DNA of 64,000 bases, taken from the NCBI GenBank assembly GCA_018873225.1, contig JAEILZ010000008.1:3305482-3369481 (forward strand), in the 5' to 3' direction. The notes beneath the pieces were generated by a model. It was given only the letters and a program-made list of their open reading frames with translations, was not told the DNA's origin and did no database searches. A program made the translations under genes and the position numbers. The first letter of the stretch is position 1. Each line of letters opens with the position of its first letter. Shown here piece by piece: positions 30,958 through 43,274 of the stretch. This DNA is from [Phialemoniopsis] sp. UDSM-2020 (taxonomy: Eukaryota; Ascomycota; Sordariomycetes; Thyridiales; Thyridiaceae).

Positions 30958-32570
30958 GATGCACAAACGACACAATTGTTATGGGAGGTGCGCAGAGGTG
31001 GTAGCTGGCTCGGAAGTATCATTATTAGGTGTATTGACTGTGTTGCTCAGTGGATGAATTGAGGTAGTCTACGAAATCTCTTGAGCTTCATCCTTGCTTG
31101 TAGCTGAAGGTTTGACAGAGATCAAAGTATGTGATAGTCATCTAGATCAGTGTAGAAGCCAAATGTTACAGTGTTGTAAGGACTCAACTCGAGATTCGAG
31201 TTCCAACCAATGGCAGAGGCAATGGTTTGTTTGGTGTGCTAAAAGTGCCAGGTCATCAAGACAAGCAATAGCCAAGCGTCTTGGGTGGCGACTTATGCAC
31301 CACTGGACCCGCATGGGTCGTGGAGATAATCGGTCCGGTAGGACGCCATAGCGCTCCCTTCCCACCCTTACATGCGATTAAACGCGTGGTTCTGGGCAGA
31401 ATGACCACTTTGCCGCTCAGTCTCAAGCCTAAGATTTATCCAAAGTGTGAGGAAATGGTAAGCGAATGACGAGCTAGCAGACGGTTGTCTTTCAAATATG
31501 CCTCGGCTCGCAGACCAGTCTACAGGGGCACTAATTTTAGGGGGAATATGCATGATTATCCCACTGCCCAATGGTGAACAGGTCTTTGTGGCCGTCGGTG
31601 CACGCTTGGTCCTGTTAGTACGTGCATCGAAAGCGTCTACCTTTCTCACACCCACTTGACGGGGTATCGTACCAGGATGTTCCGGGGATGCCGAATCGAT
31701 TGGAGAAAGAATATTGGTGGAATAGCTTCCCTAAAGTCAGTAGAAGGCCAGGCAATTGTTCTAGCGCGTTAGGACCCGCGTCGTGAGGGTGAGGTCTGCA
31801 CTAATGACTGCAGGATGCACGCACGTCGACCTTGATCTGCATCAGCTTGGGCAGCCTGCTGAACACCGAGCTGAGCAATAGTATTTACCCCAAATGAACC
31901 CGAGGATGCGGAATCACACCCATATGTAAACATGCTTCTAGCCAGAACTGGGATTGTCCGATATGCCTTCCAGCTTTGATCACACTAACAAGCAAGGTTC
32001 AATGGCCACCCTGGGCGCTATCACCGAAGTAGCAAGCGTCGCCCGAGACGCACACTTCGGTGACTGGAAGCAGGTAGTCTAGCTCCGCCGCTATCACCAG
32101 TCTGAGAGGCGCGCCGGCCGCGACGAGGCCGGGGTAAAAAGCCTCATCGCTGGGGTGTGGCGTGTTACGACGAGGCCTGGATCACGAGAGCAGCAATGTC
32201 TCGGTCGGTATTGGCTGGCGACAAGCGGTTGCTCCTGTACACCCCCAGAATACCCTGACCCCCTTATCTCCGCTACTCTGTAAAAGGCAGGCGGTAATTC
32301 ATTTCCGCGACTAACACACCCATCTGGGCGACGCCCCGCCTGTTATCTCTACACGAAAGACGCCGGCGCACGATGTTACGTCACCTTATCTACGGTCGAC
32401 TGATACAAATCCAGTAGGGGGCGCCTCTCTGAGACCCCCCCCCAGTCGCGGTTGATGCATACCTTGGCTAACTTGGCAAAGCTTAAGAGGGCTGGTGTGG
32501 AACGCGGCGCTCTGAATTCTGGCTGGGCGCGACCTTTACCTTCGTCTCTACTCATCCGTTGCTGTCGAAA
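30958..32570. other. 1.6-kb gene-poor stretch
   Basis: I see no supported gene. A decayed MITE copy ends at 31658. GC-rich sequence around 32090-32120 and a C-run at 32438-32446 lie upstream of the permease. ORFs such as 31368-31655 and 32376-32795 (minus) show no family features. Confidence 0.5.
31554..31658 (-). repeat. Decayed MITE copy, reverse orientation
   Basis: It retains the core GATTATCCCACTGCCCA at 31554-31570 and the terminal block CTACCTTTCTCACACCCACTTG ending at 31658, the same order and spacing as in the intact copy at 54113-54277. The other end, expected near 31494, is not recognisable. Confidence 0.55.
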
Positions 32571-34740
32571 ATGACCACCAAGAACGAAATCAATACGCTC
32601 GGCGACGGGCATCCTCACGATGCTGCGGCCTACAAACCGGGCGCACCCGGCGACCATGCGACTGGTCAGCATTACAACGTCGACATCGAGCATGGCCAGC
32701 TTCACCGAAGTCTGAAGGGTCGCCATATGCAAATGATCGCCATGTAAGACTCTGCGTCGGGTTTCTCGAAGGCCAGAATGGATACTGACCGACATTCTGA
32801 AGTGGTGGAGCTATTGGCGCAGGTCTCTTCGTTGGATCTGGAGGTGCTTTCCAGACTGGCGGACCTGCCTCCGTGTTCCTTGGTTTCCTCATTGTTGGTG
32901 AGTTGAATTGTCCCTGTCGCAAAGAGCGAGCCCGATCGTCCGACCGATAGCTAATGAGTTCTTAGGTGTCATGGTGTAAGTTTCCCATAAAGCAGTATCT
33001 GGACATTGCTGTGGACTGAACTGACACTGACGTGGTAACTTAGGTACCTAATGATGCAGGCCGTCGCCGAAATGACCGTCTTGTATCCGATCAACGGCGC
33101 ATTCACCATGTACATCTGTCGCTTCGTGGATCCTTCCTTCGGCTGGGCTTGTGGCATCGAGTACGCCATCAGCTGGCTCACTGTCCTCCCCTTTGAGGTT
33201 TCGGCTGCTTGCAATATCATCCACTACTGGCCAGGATCCGAGGGTATCAACAACGCTGCTTGGATTGTACCGCTGCTAGTAGGCCTGGTTGTCGTGCAAC
33301 TCTTTGGTGTCAGGGGCTACGGCGAGGTAGGTCAACCCAACGAAGTTGCTCAAATGTGCAAAGGCCGACTCGATTGACGATTGAACAGGTCGAATTCGTT
33401 CTCAGTATCATGAAGGTCCTCGCCTGCATAGGCTTTATCATACTGGGAATCATCATCAACTGCGGTGGTGTCCCAACAGACGACAGAGGCTACATCGGAG
33501 GTCGATACTGGTAAGTCAGACAGGTGTACAGACGCGATGGGTCACCCGACTGGGCGAGGCTGACATGTACACAGGCAAGATCCTTACAGCCCATTCCTCA
33601 ACGGCTTTCACGGCTTCTGCAGCGTCTTTGTCACTGCGGCGTTTGCCTACACCGGCACCGAGCTTACTGGACTTGCTGCAGCAGAGACGACAGACCCCAA
33701 AAGGGAGATCCCGAGGGCTTCAAACCAGGTCGCATGGCGTATCGGCATCTTCTATGTTGTCAACCTCCTCCTCGTCGGTCTGATCGTGCCCTATGACAGT
33801 CCATTGTACTCGGGCGAAGGCTCGTCGTCGCGTCACTCGCCCTTTGTCATTGCAATCCAGCTTGCAGGCATCAAGGTTCTTCCCTCCATCTTCAATGCGG
33901 TTATCTTGATCGCCGTCATGAGCGTCGCCAACTCGTGCACCTTTGGTTCCACTCGAACTCTGCAGGCTCTCGCCGCAAACCGTACGTATTTATTGGATGC
34001 TTCGAGTTGTACTTGCTGGCACTGACACGTTCATGATCAGGCATGGCTCCGAAATTTATGGCCAAGGTCGACAAAAAGGGACGCCCAGTACCGGTGGTCA
34101 TTCTCCAGCTCCTATTCGGCCTGCTAGCGTTCATCAACCTGGCTGAGAATGGTGGCGACATCTTTGGTTGGCTCCTGTCCTTGTCAGGATTGACTATTCT
34201 TTTCGTCTACGGCGGCATCGCTCTTGCTCATATCCGCTTCCGCGCGGCCTGGTAGGTACCACGCCTCGAATCCCGCTCTTCAATAGCTAACCGCTCACTC
34301 ACAGGGCTGCCAATGGCCATACCGTGAACCAGCTTCCTTACAAAGCGAATTGCGGTGTCTGGGGCTCATGGGTGTGCTTCTTGATTTGTGTTCTGGCCCT
34401 GATCGCTCAATTTTACGTCGCGTTGTACCCAATTGGCGGCCCTAATCTGGATGCCAGCACCTTCTTCCAGCTCTACCTCGCCGGTCCTCTGCTCATCTTC
34501 CTGTACTTGGTATGGAAGGTCTACAGCTGGTTTGCTCAGCCAGAGCACCGCCCGCTGTTCATCAAAACAAGCAACATCGACATCTACTCGGGCATGAGAG
34601 AAGGTCACCAGGCCCGGCTCAGCGAACCAGGTGCCTTTGACCAGCCAAGATACAGCCACGAGGCAGAGATGATGCATGAGGAAAAGAAGAAGAGAGGGCC
34701 CATGGGTCGGGTTGTCGCTGCTCTGAGGAACGTTGTCTAG
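32571..34740 (+). CDS. Amino-acid permease (YAT/APC family)
   Basis: Plasma-membrane amino-acid/proton symporter of about 578 residues with 12 predicted helices. Eight exons: 32571-32743, 32803-32897, 32966-32975, 33044-33326, 33389-33510, 33575-33981, 34041-34251 and 34305-34740. The third exon is only 10 nt (GGT-GTC-ATG part of FLIVGVMVYLMMQ). Signatures are IGGAIGAGLFVGSG in helix 1, MQAVAEMTVLYPINGAF, the EYAISWLTVLPFEVSAA segment and FAYTGTELTGLAAAETTDPKREIPRA. The N-terminal tail is hydrophilic and the C-terminal tail is basic, as in yeast Dip5/Gap1-type permeases. Substrate range is not predictable. No obvious functional link to its neighbours. Confidence 0.92.
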
Positions 34741-35241
34741 GTATTTGCAGACGGTACTGATCCTTTATGTACATACATGTTATGCTTTCCGGGCTCTGGA
34801 ATGACGCGGGGTTTGCTGGTTCGTCAGCCCAGATTCCTCGAAAGATAATCCCTGTTCCAACAGGCTGCCATATTTAGAAGACGATGATTAGTGGTCCAAA
34901 CGGCCATTTGCGGGGAATGTAGTTAGCGTCAGTGGAGCTCGTCCCAGCCCGATCCGGCCTGGTGGTCTCGGAAGTGCTGCCGGTGTAGTTCCGGCCACCA
35001 AACGGAAATCCCTCCTTATTAATCCACATCTTCCATCCAATCTTTCCTGTCGTGTCTTGGCTTCTCCTCGCGTTCAATTCAACATGCCACTCCACGTGGT
35101 CGTCAACCACTCCTCGCGCCCACCATGCCAAGAGCCATCGGCATCGCGCGATGTACCGCTCCTCTAACGTGAGTATAGCCTATATAGCCTGATTGTTCCC
35201 TTCAAGCGATTGATCGGGTTTGCCTTACGCGCCTGAGGCCA
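34741..35241. other. Intergenic between permease and GT90 gene
   Basis: 501 bp. A possible small upstream exon of the next gene cannot be excluded near 35125-35172 (ATG followed by a GTGAGT donor), but I could not connect it in frame. Confidence 0.4.
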
Positions 35242-38200
35242 ATGAGCAGCTTGTGGACCAGACTGCTAACAGATGCGATTAGGGGGTTGATGCTGTGTTC
35301 GTTGTTCTTGTCAGCGAGATACAACACGAGCGCAGCTTACGGTGAGATTGCTTGCAGCCCATCAATTTCAGCCTGATTACTGATTACGCCTGCAGAACAA
35401 CCCATTCTTTTCGGCCTATTCACTTTGGCCGTAGCAGCCTCATCGTCTCTGGTTTTGACGCGGTTCTCGAATCTGGATTCAGACTTCAAGTTTCCGTGTC
35501 CGGAGCCTCTTTGGCTCCCATTAGAGCAGAGCGCAGCTCACCCGGCTGAAACTCGCAAGCAAAGAATTGTGCGCCTGTTGAGATTCTGTGCAAAGCAGTT
35601 CCAACGACTGCCCACGCCTTTGGCTCTTCTCGTTGGGTGCATTGTCGTACGAGTGTATTTGTTCCGGTTCGTTGTGCGAACAACACAATGTAGCATTCTT
35701 GGCACAGAAGTAAGTGTTCCGATCAAAGAAGTTGAGTTTGTGGCGGTGACTTCTAGGGACTAACCATGTGTTGTTCTGTAGGCTTTCTTACCCTTCGTCG
35801 TTCTGCTCTGTAGCCGTTTCAAGGTCTCTGAAACTCGAGACGCAGGGTCAAGTTTGGGCCAGACGAAAGATGGGCCTGCCGTCCCGCGTCGGCATAATCT
35901 CCCGATCCTGTACGCTGTTGTCAGTTGTGTTTGGGGTTTCGTTGCCATCTCAGCATTATCCCAACTGCGCATCACGACCGGAACTGCGTGCCCTCCGGGT
36001 TGGCAATGGCAGCCTTGTGTCTTAGCTGCACAGTTCTCGGCTTGCTTCATTGATGCGCTGCTTCTTGTCAACGTTTCTGATCCTCGACGCGTACAGCCAA
36101 CAGTGGGCGGGACTGATGGAGTCGGTTACATTCGTCTCGTTCCGCTCGTGTCAGGACTTGTGGCACCCCTTGTCATCTTGCCAACAGTGTTTTCTGACAT
36201 AGCAAGATCTTGGATTTTTCATATGCACTGGTCCGACGTCAAGGACCTGACGATTGATTCACTCTTCGTATCGATCGCTATACTGTGCAGTCTCTCTGTC
36301 TTGCACTTGCTACATCCGACGACTTTGGCTTTCATTATCAGCACTATCGGCCTCTTGGGGTCACACCTCATTCAATTAGCGACTGGTATTTTACGTCAGA
36401 CTCGATCGCCGGAAAGCTTTTCAGGTTCCCATTTGATAGCGGCTCTCTTGACTGGAGTCCTTGGCCGGATTACGCTTTATCCGGTAAAGAGTCCACAGCC
36501 ATCAACGACTACAATCCTGCATCGATACATTGCGACGTTCTTCACTGGAGTCTCCGTCTTGTCCGTCATTGCGGGTCTGTTGTCTTCGCCTCCCGCCACT
36601 CTACCTCTAAACAGCGTAGTCAGACAGCTAGCTACTGCTGCTGATGCCGAATTCGAGTCCTGGATGAGTAACGCCACCGCTAGCCAGAATCTCATGGAAG
36701 CAGCTACCGAGTACAAGCGAAGATATGGGTTACCACCTCCGCCTAACTTTGACAAGTGGTATGAATTTGCCATCGACAGCAAATCGCCCGTGATTGACAA
36801 CTTCGACCAGATCCACCAAGATCTGTTTCCATTCTGGGCGCTCGAGCCTGAGACGATAAGGAGCAGGACCTCGCATCTCTTTGCCTACTCGAACCTGGAA
36901 ATCGGTGGCCTGCGTATTCGAGGGGGAGTCATCGAGCAATCCCCACATGTACCTGGGACGCACCGCTGGATGATGGATTCAATGCAACGAATGATGGAAC
37001 CGTTTGCAAAATGGTTGCCGGACATGGATATCGCCTTAAACCTGGCAGACGAATGCCGCGTAGCCATTCCTTTCAGGGAGATGGAAGCCAACAAAGACGA
37101 GGCGAATGAAGCCATGGCCCGAATGACGCAAGTCGGCCGGAAGATCCAAAGCAAGAGCTTCACTGATCCGAACGGGTCCCAGTGGCCAATATCCTTCCGC
37201 GAGCCGTTCCCTTGGAAGGTCAAGTCTCCTCATTTTGCGAATTATTTCCGAAGGCAAATATACTACGATCTGGTAGCTCCTTCATGTCCTCCCCTGTCCC
37301 CTGCGCGGAGGAAACGTTGGTGGGATTGGAGTGCTGTGTGTTCAGAGTGCATGACTCCGCATTCTGTATCCACGGACGACGGTCTGCTGGTTTCCAGCAC
37401 CGATCTGGCGCACGATCTTTGCCATCAGCCTGACATGGCCCATCTCGATGGCTTCATCAGGTCACCATCCGTCGGAATTGGCACGAAGACACTCTTCCCA
37501 ATCTTCAGCCAGGGTCGCGTGGGGGGCTTTTCAGATATCCTGATACCATCACCGTGGAATTTTGATCAAAAGAGCGCTTACGACAAGGCCACCGATGTGG
37601 CATGGAACAGTAAACGCGACACCCTCTTCTGGAGAGGTGCCAGTTCCGATGGATACGCGACACACGGTTCGTGGACAGGTTTCCTCCGAGCACGCCTTGT
37701 CAACGAGGCCTACCAGAAGCGAATTGCAGGGCATGATAGCACGCCTGCTAACGTGTCCTTCGCTGGGACCATGTCTAGATGCGATCAAGCTGACTGTAAT
37801 GCGGAGTTACATGCCTTTCAAACATGGTCCGCTGCTCTACAGGGTCAAAAGGGCCAGCATGACGCGTCGGAGAGTCTCTTAGCCCAAGTCAGCCCGTTTG
37901 AGGATCATTGGCTCTACCGCCACCTAATTGACCTCGACGGAGCAGGCTTCAGCGGCCGATTTCTACCATTTCTTATGAGCCAGAGCCTTGTCTACCGGGC
38001 CGGTCTCTTCCACACATGGTTCGACGAGAGACTTCGTGCCTGGCATCACTATGTGCCCGTGGACATGCGATTAGGGCGTGGCTTCTGGGCTCTGCTTGAT
38101 TTCTTGTCCGGTGGGAAAGCGGACAGCTCTGGTGAGAAGCATGCGGAACAAATCGCAAAACAGGGGAGTGATTGGGCACGGCAGGCGTTGCGCCCTGAAG

Positions 38201-38286
38201 ATATGCAGGTCTATATGTTTCGATTACTATTGGAATGGGGCAGAATTGTTGACGATGACCGAGAACGCATAGGGTTTGAGATCTGA
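35242..38286 (+). CDS. GT90/CAP10-type glycosyltransferase with N-terminal membrane helices
   Basis: Large protein of about 972 residues, exons 35242-35341, 35396-35709 and 35782-38286. The N-terminal 370 residues hold many hydrophobic helices (for example LFGLFTLAVAASSSLVL, LALLVGCIVVRVYLF, LILYAVVSCVWGFVAISAL region). The C-terminal half is a CAP10/GT90 domain: DGFIRSPSVGIGTKTLFPIFSQ, GFSDILIPSPWNF, KRDTLFWRGASSDG, then DLDGAGFSGRFLPFLMSQSLVYRAGLFHTWFDERLRAWHHYVPVDMRLG, which is the family's sugar-nucleotide-binding core. It is expected to add xylose or another sugar in the secretory pathway, by analogy with Cryptococcus Cap10/Cxt1 relatives. The start at 35242 is the first in-frame ATG of exon 1 but is not certain. 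It is convergent with the downstream P450. Confidence 0.85.
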
Positions 38287-38486
38287 AGAGCGTATGATAC
38301 CCCTGTAAACTATTTAGACGGCAAGGCCGCGGGCATGTCATAATGTATTCAATGAAGTTGGTTACCAATATGCAACGATACAACCACCGCCTAAGTGAGG
38401 ACGGTAAGAAACGGACCGTGAATGGAAGGCTCAGGAGCTTGCTTGTGAAGCAAGTTGAAAGAGCCAGCTGGTAATTGATGTCTCTT

Positions 38487-40244
38487 TCAATCACGCTTTT
38501 GCAGTCTGCACATTAGGCCGGACTGGCGAGGGAACCAGGTCGAAACAATAACGAACTCTTTCGGTGCTTTCGGCGGTAAAATCTTGTATCGGTTGATCAG
38601 CGTTGCAACCACCTTGTAGATCTCCAGGGTGGCCACGTTACGGCCGATGCAGATCCGTGAGCCGCCACCGAACGTGAGATCCGCGGCGTTCATGCGGCGT
38701 AGCCGCTGCTGGTAAGCCTCGTCGTCTTCGTCGATTCCCTGAAGCCAGCGCTCAGGTCGGAACACATGGGCATCCGCGCCCCAGACCTGTTCATTGCGGC
38801 CCATCACATATGGGTTGATGCCCACGCCGGTGCCTGGAGGCACGAAGCCGCCACCGGCCGGGAGCACAAGTCCACCTTCGGGGACGTATCGCTCAAGCAG
38901 GAGACCTACACCCGGGTGCATCCGCATCGACTCGCGGACCACGCCGTCTAGGTAAGGCAGCGCGCGGGCGGCCTGGTACGGCACAATCGTAGCCCGGTCG
39001 AAGTCAGCAGCGAGAATTTCCTGCTCAAGTTGTTGATGTTTCTCCGGGTTCGTGAGCAAGAAGTGGAACAGTGCCCGCAGTGTGATAGCCGTCGTGTCAG
39101 CACCAGCAAGCATGTTGACCTGGAGGTAACCAAGGATAAGTTTCTCGTCGACGACGTCGGGGCTCTTGCTCTTGGCTTCAATGAAGTGATCAAGGAAGTC
39201 CCGCTCTTCGGCCGGCTTCTGATCAAGGCCCGTTTCTTTCAGCCGGGCAGCCATATTCTCAATGGAGATGTTGGTCACATTTTGCAGGTTCGGTGGCCCA
39301 ATGCGCTTGATTGGGTTCTTGTCCAGAAGGAAGTCAAGGAATGGCATCTGGCCCACCATGGCGAAGTAGTCGGTCACCAGGTCAGCGATGCGGATGGTCC
39401 CGTCAAAATCGTGGGCCTTCTCCATATAGCCGAAGCGCTTGCTGAATGTCGCCGAGCTGATGAAGTCCCACGTATCTATCACCGTCAGTCTAGGTTTTGA
39501 TCCTGGTCTTTCGCCTACTATACTCACAGAAGGCAATCCATTCTCCGAAATCAAGATCCTTGCCGCTATTCTCTCCCTCCATGAAGCGCTTCTCGAGGTG
39601 GCCGCACAGATCGGCAAGTACGGAATTCACACGGGACTCGAGTGATAAAACGTTGCTCATGGAATAGTACTTGACCACCGGCCGCTTCATCCGGGCGTGA
39701 GCAGCTTGGTCCGTTGTGCTGAACAGGTGATAAGTTATCTTTCCATCGATGATCGTGCTACTATTGTGGTAGAACTCGGTCTGTCAGAGCATCATGTTGT
39801 GTTAGTTCGCATCTCAATTCAAAAATGGATGATGATTCAGGCATGCCTTCTTGTATTTTCCATCAGTGCCATAGAGCGTCTTGATGAGCTCCGGGTAATC
39901 CAAGTCCAACATGTTGGGCCCGATCTGGACCACAGGGCCGTATTTCTTGTGCAGCTTTTCGATCGTCCACTGGTAGTTCTGTGTTTGTAGTTGGTACATC
40001 CTCCAAAGATTCGTCCATTCTGATAACAGAGAAGAATCTGTTAGCGTGTGCTAACAAATCAAAAGTCCCTGATTTAATGTTCCAATCGACTGTGGGACTT
40101 ACTGGCTAAGAACGGCCCAGGAAACTTTCGTAGAGGTGAGGTGATGTAAGCAACCAAAGACCACAAGCAGACAAAGCCAAGGGCAGCAAAACCGATGAGG
40201 ACTAGCCCAGTTTGGCTGACTGCCAGGGAAAAGTGCGAAAACAT
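38487..40244 (-). CDS. Cytochrome P450 monooxygenase (pisatin-demethylase-like group)
   Basis: Complete P450 of about 518 residues, exons 40244-40103, 40019-39847, 39780-39528 and 39475-38487. The N-terminal membrane anchor is LVLIGFAALGFVCLWSLVAYI followed by the proline hinge KFPGPFLAKWTNLWR. Landmarks are AGADTTAITLRALFHFLL (I-helix oxygen-activating Thr), ESMRMHPGV (ExxR), FRPERWLQG and the heme loop FGGGSRICIGRN. The second intron has a GC donor (AAG|GCATGC ... ACAG), needed to join KYKK to TEFYHNSS. General resemblance is to the fungal pisatin-demethylase/benzoate-type class II P450s that oxidise plant or self-made aromatics or terpenoids; the substrate is unknown. A MITE remnant lies 250 bp upstream, then the frame-broken regulator. 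Confidence 0.88.
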
Positions 40245-40869
40245 TGCAAAGTGTGTAGATGAGTTTACTGGATAGACGGTGAGGGTGCGGCCAATCTGTT
40301 GAACATACAGACTTTTCTGGAGACCTTTTGAACATCTTATATAGTTTTGCAGACGGCATCCTGCCATGGCAAGACCAAAGTGCCGTCATATTTGCAAATA
40401 CAACATCCGAAAGACCTTCGTTGACCCCGGGTTTCCACTTAACCTAGTGCAGGAGGGGAAATGGAGTCTTTGGGGTAGAAATACGGGGCATGGTAAGTGG
40501 GTGCTAGCAAGGTTAACGGCTATGAGCCAATCTCTGCCCAAACAGTTAACAAAGTGAATGATCCATATGCGCTTAGGTAGTGGGATAATCCTGGGTGATC
40601 AGTGATGAAACGGGATACATCGGGAGGCTAGAAGACATGATGTGCTACACATCGGATCGTTAGTGAATATCATTTCGGGAAATTTTTCGGAAGCAGCTGT
40701 AGCTAGTTAGAAAGGGTTACATCTTGAATTCAAGTACACAGAATGGCATTTCATCCTATTTAGTCAGCTCTGAAGCAGTCAAAAATGACAGAAAGACATA
40801 ATAAGATATTATTCTGCTGAGTCCAGGACATACAAGGTTTAATAACAACGCGTTGCCTATATTATACAG
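40245..40869. other. Intergenic between P450 start and regulator stop
   Basis: 625 bp with a decayed MITE copy at 40494-40629 and no supported gene. Confidence 0.5.
40494..40629 (+). repeat. Decayed MITE copy
   Basis: It aligns with the left end (TAAGTGGGTGCTAGCAAGG versus CAAGTAGGTGTCAGAAAGT), the CCAATCTCTGCCCAAA block, and the core GCTTAGGTAGTGGGATAATCC of the 165-bp family. The right terminal repeat is missing after GGAGGCT. It lies in the upstream region of the P450. Confidence 0.65.
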
Positions 40870-43274
40870 TCATAACATAGCTCCATCCATCAGCGGGAAA
40901 AGCGGAAGATCTATGTTGCTCGTATCAAAGTCAAGTACTCGCGGGGATAGTGACAAGATCGTATCTTGAAACTCGTCAAAGATCTCCGTCTCGTCGATTA
41001 TATCAATGCCCAGATTCTGCTGCATCTCCATGACTATAGACCTGTCCCTTGGCTGTGATGTTGTCTCTCGCCCGCTTCTACTCAGATTGCCATTCATTCC
41101 GGTGCACGAAGGAGTAAGACCAATTCCGGCGTATTCTTGGGGGGTTCGGGTGGCGGAGTAGTGCTCGTCACTTTGGCATACGGTAGTCTGGGGCGAAGGT
41201 TGTCCAAAGAAGCCCGAACTAGCCGTCATGCTTCCTGGAGGAAGGGCTACGCCTGCTGTGTTCAATGATGATATCGGTGTGTCCTGGCTCACGGTATCCG
41301 TGCCGTCTACTGACCCGAAAAAGTTGTCGATAAGCAGGGCGTGCTGCTCTCTGTTGAAACGCGCCCGACATTCTACCGAGGCGTCGCAAGCAGCCTGCAG
41401 ATCTGCCGCGATCGCAGCGTACCGCTTAGCAACCGGATCATAGACCCCGAATTTCTCAAGAAGCCTTTGTCCGAGAACGAGGCTCTTGTCCAATGGAAAC
41501 AGGCGGTCGAAGTCGCCTAATTGTGCAAGACCCAGTACCATTACGGCAACGAACACGACATTGACCACGTACGGGAGTCGTCTTGGCACTTTTGTGGCTG
41601 CAAGGAGATGGCGGTGGACGCTGAGAGACTGTACAGCGGAGCTGATGCACGCATATGTCAATATTTCGTCTGTCTGAGACGGCGAAGGCAGTGACTGCGC
41701 TGGACGAGCGCCGCCTGGTGCTTTTCACTGCTCCTGCGTGCTGCGCCAGAGCGAGAAATGTGCGTTGAAATGTTCTCGACCAGGAATGGCCGCGTGAGCA
41801 GCATGATGGACCAGTGATAGGCGCCTTTCAAGTTGACGAGCCCAATGTTAGGTGTCTTCAAGTTGTCTGCCTCAACGTGCTCGCCCAACTGCAGGTGGTC
41901 AAAGGCAAGGCCTTGCGCGAACCGAGCAGTCCATAGACGGTACCGGCGGCCGATCTGGTCGATGGTGGCAGTGGATACGGCACACTTTGAGTACACCTCG
42001 GTCAGGATGGCCTCGAAGATGGAGCATAGATCAAGGCACGCAGAGTAGTGAGCCGCGTCAGCCTTGGTATCGCGTGTCTCGGCTGTCGAACGGGGCCGGC
42101 CCATGGACGCACTGAGGTAGATGTCGAGGATGCGCAGCGTCCGCCACAGGCGCTCTCGTGTTGAGTACTCAGCCGGCGGAAAGACTGCGTTGATGTCGTC
42201 TCGGTGGATGCCGAGGGCGTGAGCGGCGCGCACCGCGTTGCCCAACTGGATGAACGCTTCGTTCCGCCGTGATTGGCCTAGCAGGTACATAGTGATCATG
42301 CTGTATGCCTGGATTACGGGGACGCTGGCTGACACGGCCGCTCGGGACAGGATCAGATATCGAGCGTAATTGAAGTATATCTCAGCTGCGTTGTCGTCGC
42401 CGTCAGGGGCAGTCTGCGCGCCAATTGCAAACACGAGGAAGAAGATTGCTTTCTGTGTAACGTAGTTTGTTTTATTGTTGTTGGCGTTGCCAGGTTCCTC
42501 GTCATTGCTCTCTGAACGGCTGTCAACATCGGCATCGTCATTGACAGGAGACCCCTTTGATGACTGCTGCTCTAGCCATGAGAACAGAGACTCTCTCAAC
42601 TGCGCATGATCGAACAAGTGACTCAACGTGCAATCGGTCGAGCGAAGATACCACGCAAGGAAATGGGCTGCCTCAGATCGCGATGGAGCAGCAAGCGGCG
42701 TCCGGATAGTCGTGGCGATCCAGTCAGTGCTGTCGCTCTTCGGCTCTGCTTCTACGAGAACGTGTTGGAGCGGGTCATCTGTGAACGCGCAGAGTCCAAC
42801 CGACTGCCGGAAGAGACGACGGATAACTTGCAGAAAGCAGACATTTGCAGAGTCGCCGAGAAAGAAGAGACTTTTCCCGCCCGCAGACCTGTCTGACTGC
42901 ATCAGACGAGAGAGATGACGAGGCGCAGACGCGGGAGATCCGGCAAGCACGGTATCCAAGGATGGGCTGTGAAGATATGTCGGCTCCGTGCCACTGGTCC
43001 ATGCTGAAGCCGAACCCTCGTTGGGAAGGAAAGCCGTCGAGTCGATGTCAATCGAGCGTTGCAAGTGTGTCGCTTGTGATGGCGCCGGCAGCTGTGATGA
43101 TGACCCCTGAGGCTCAGGTGGAGGGCGTGAGAAAGCGCATCCGTACGCCACGCCTCGGGCGATGCAGCGGTTGCAAGGCTGTCGACCGTCGCAGCGCTCT
43201 TTCCTGCGCTTGCAAGTCTTGCACGCCTGGGGACAGCGGCGACGCTCTGTAGACTTGTTCGTACGCGGAGGCAT
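40870..43274 (-). pseudogene. Zn2Cys6 transcription factor with a frame break
   Basis: Regulator starting at ATG 43274 with a zinc cluster (CKTCKRRKERCDGRQPCNRCIARGVAYGC) near residue 18. Frame one runs to a stop at 41658 through the middle-homology region (YLILSRAAVSASVPVIQAYSMITMYLLGQSRRNEAFIQLGNAVRAAHALGIHRDD) and NLKGAYHWSIMLLTRPFLVEN. The family's next segment (TYACISSAVQSL ... RRLPYVVNVVFVAVMVLGLAQLGDFDRLFPLDKS) continues in another frame to 40870. No intron with usable borders fits the 30-70 nt between the two segments, so a one-base indel (real mutation or assembly error) near 41690-41730 is likeliest. If it is only an error, this is a normal gene of about 800 residues. It could have controlled the neighbouring P450. 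Confidence 0.7.
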
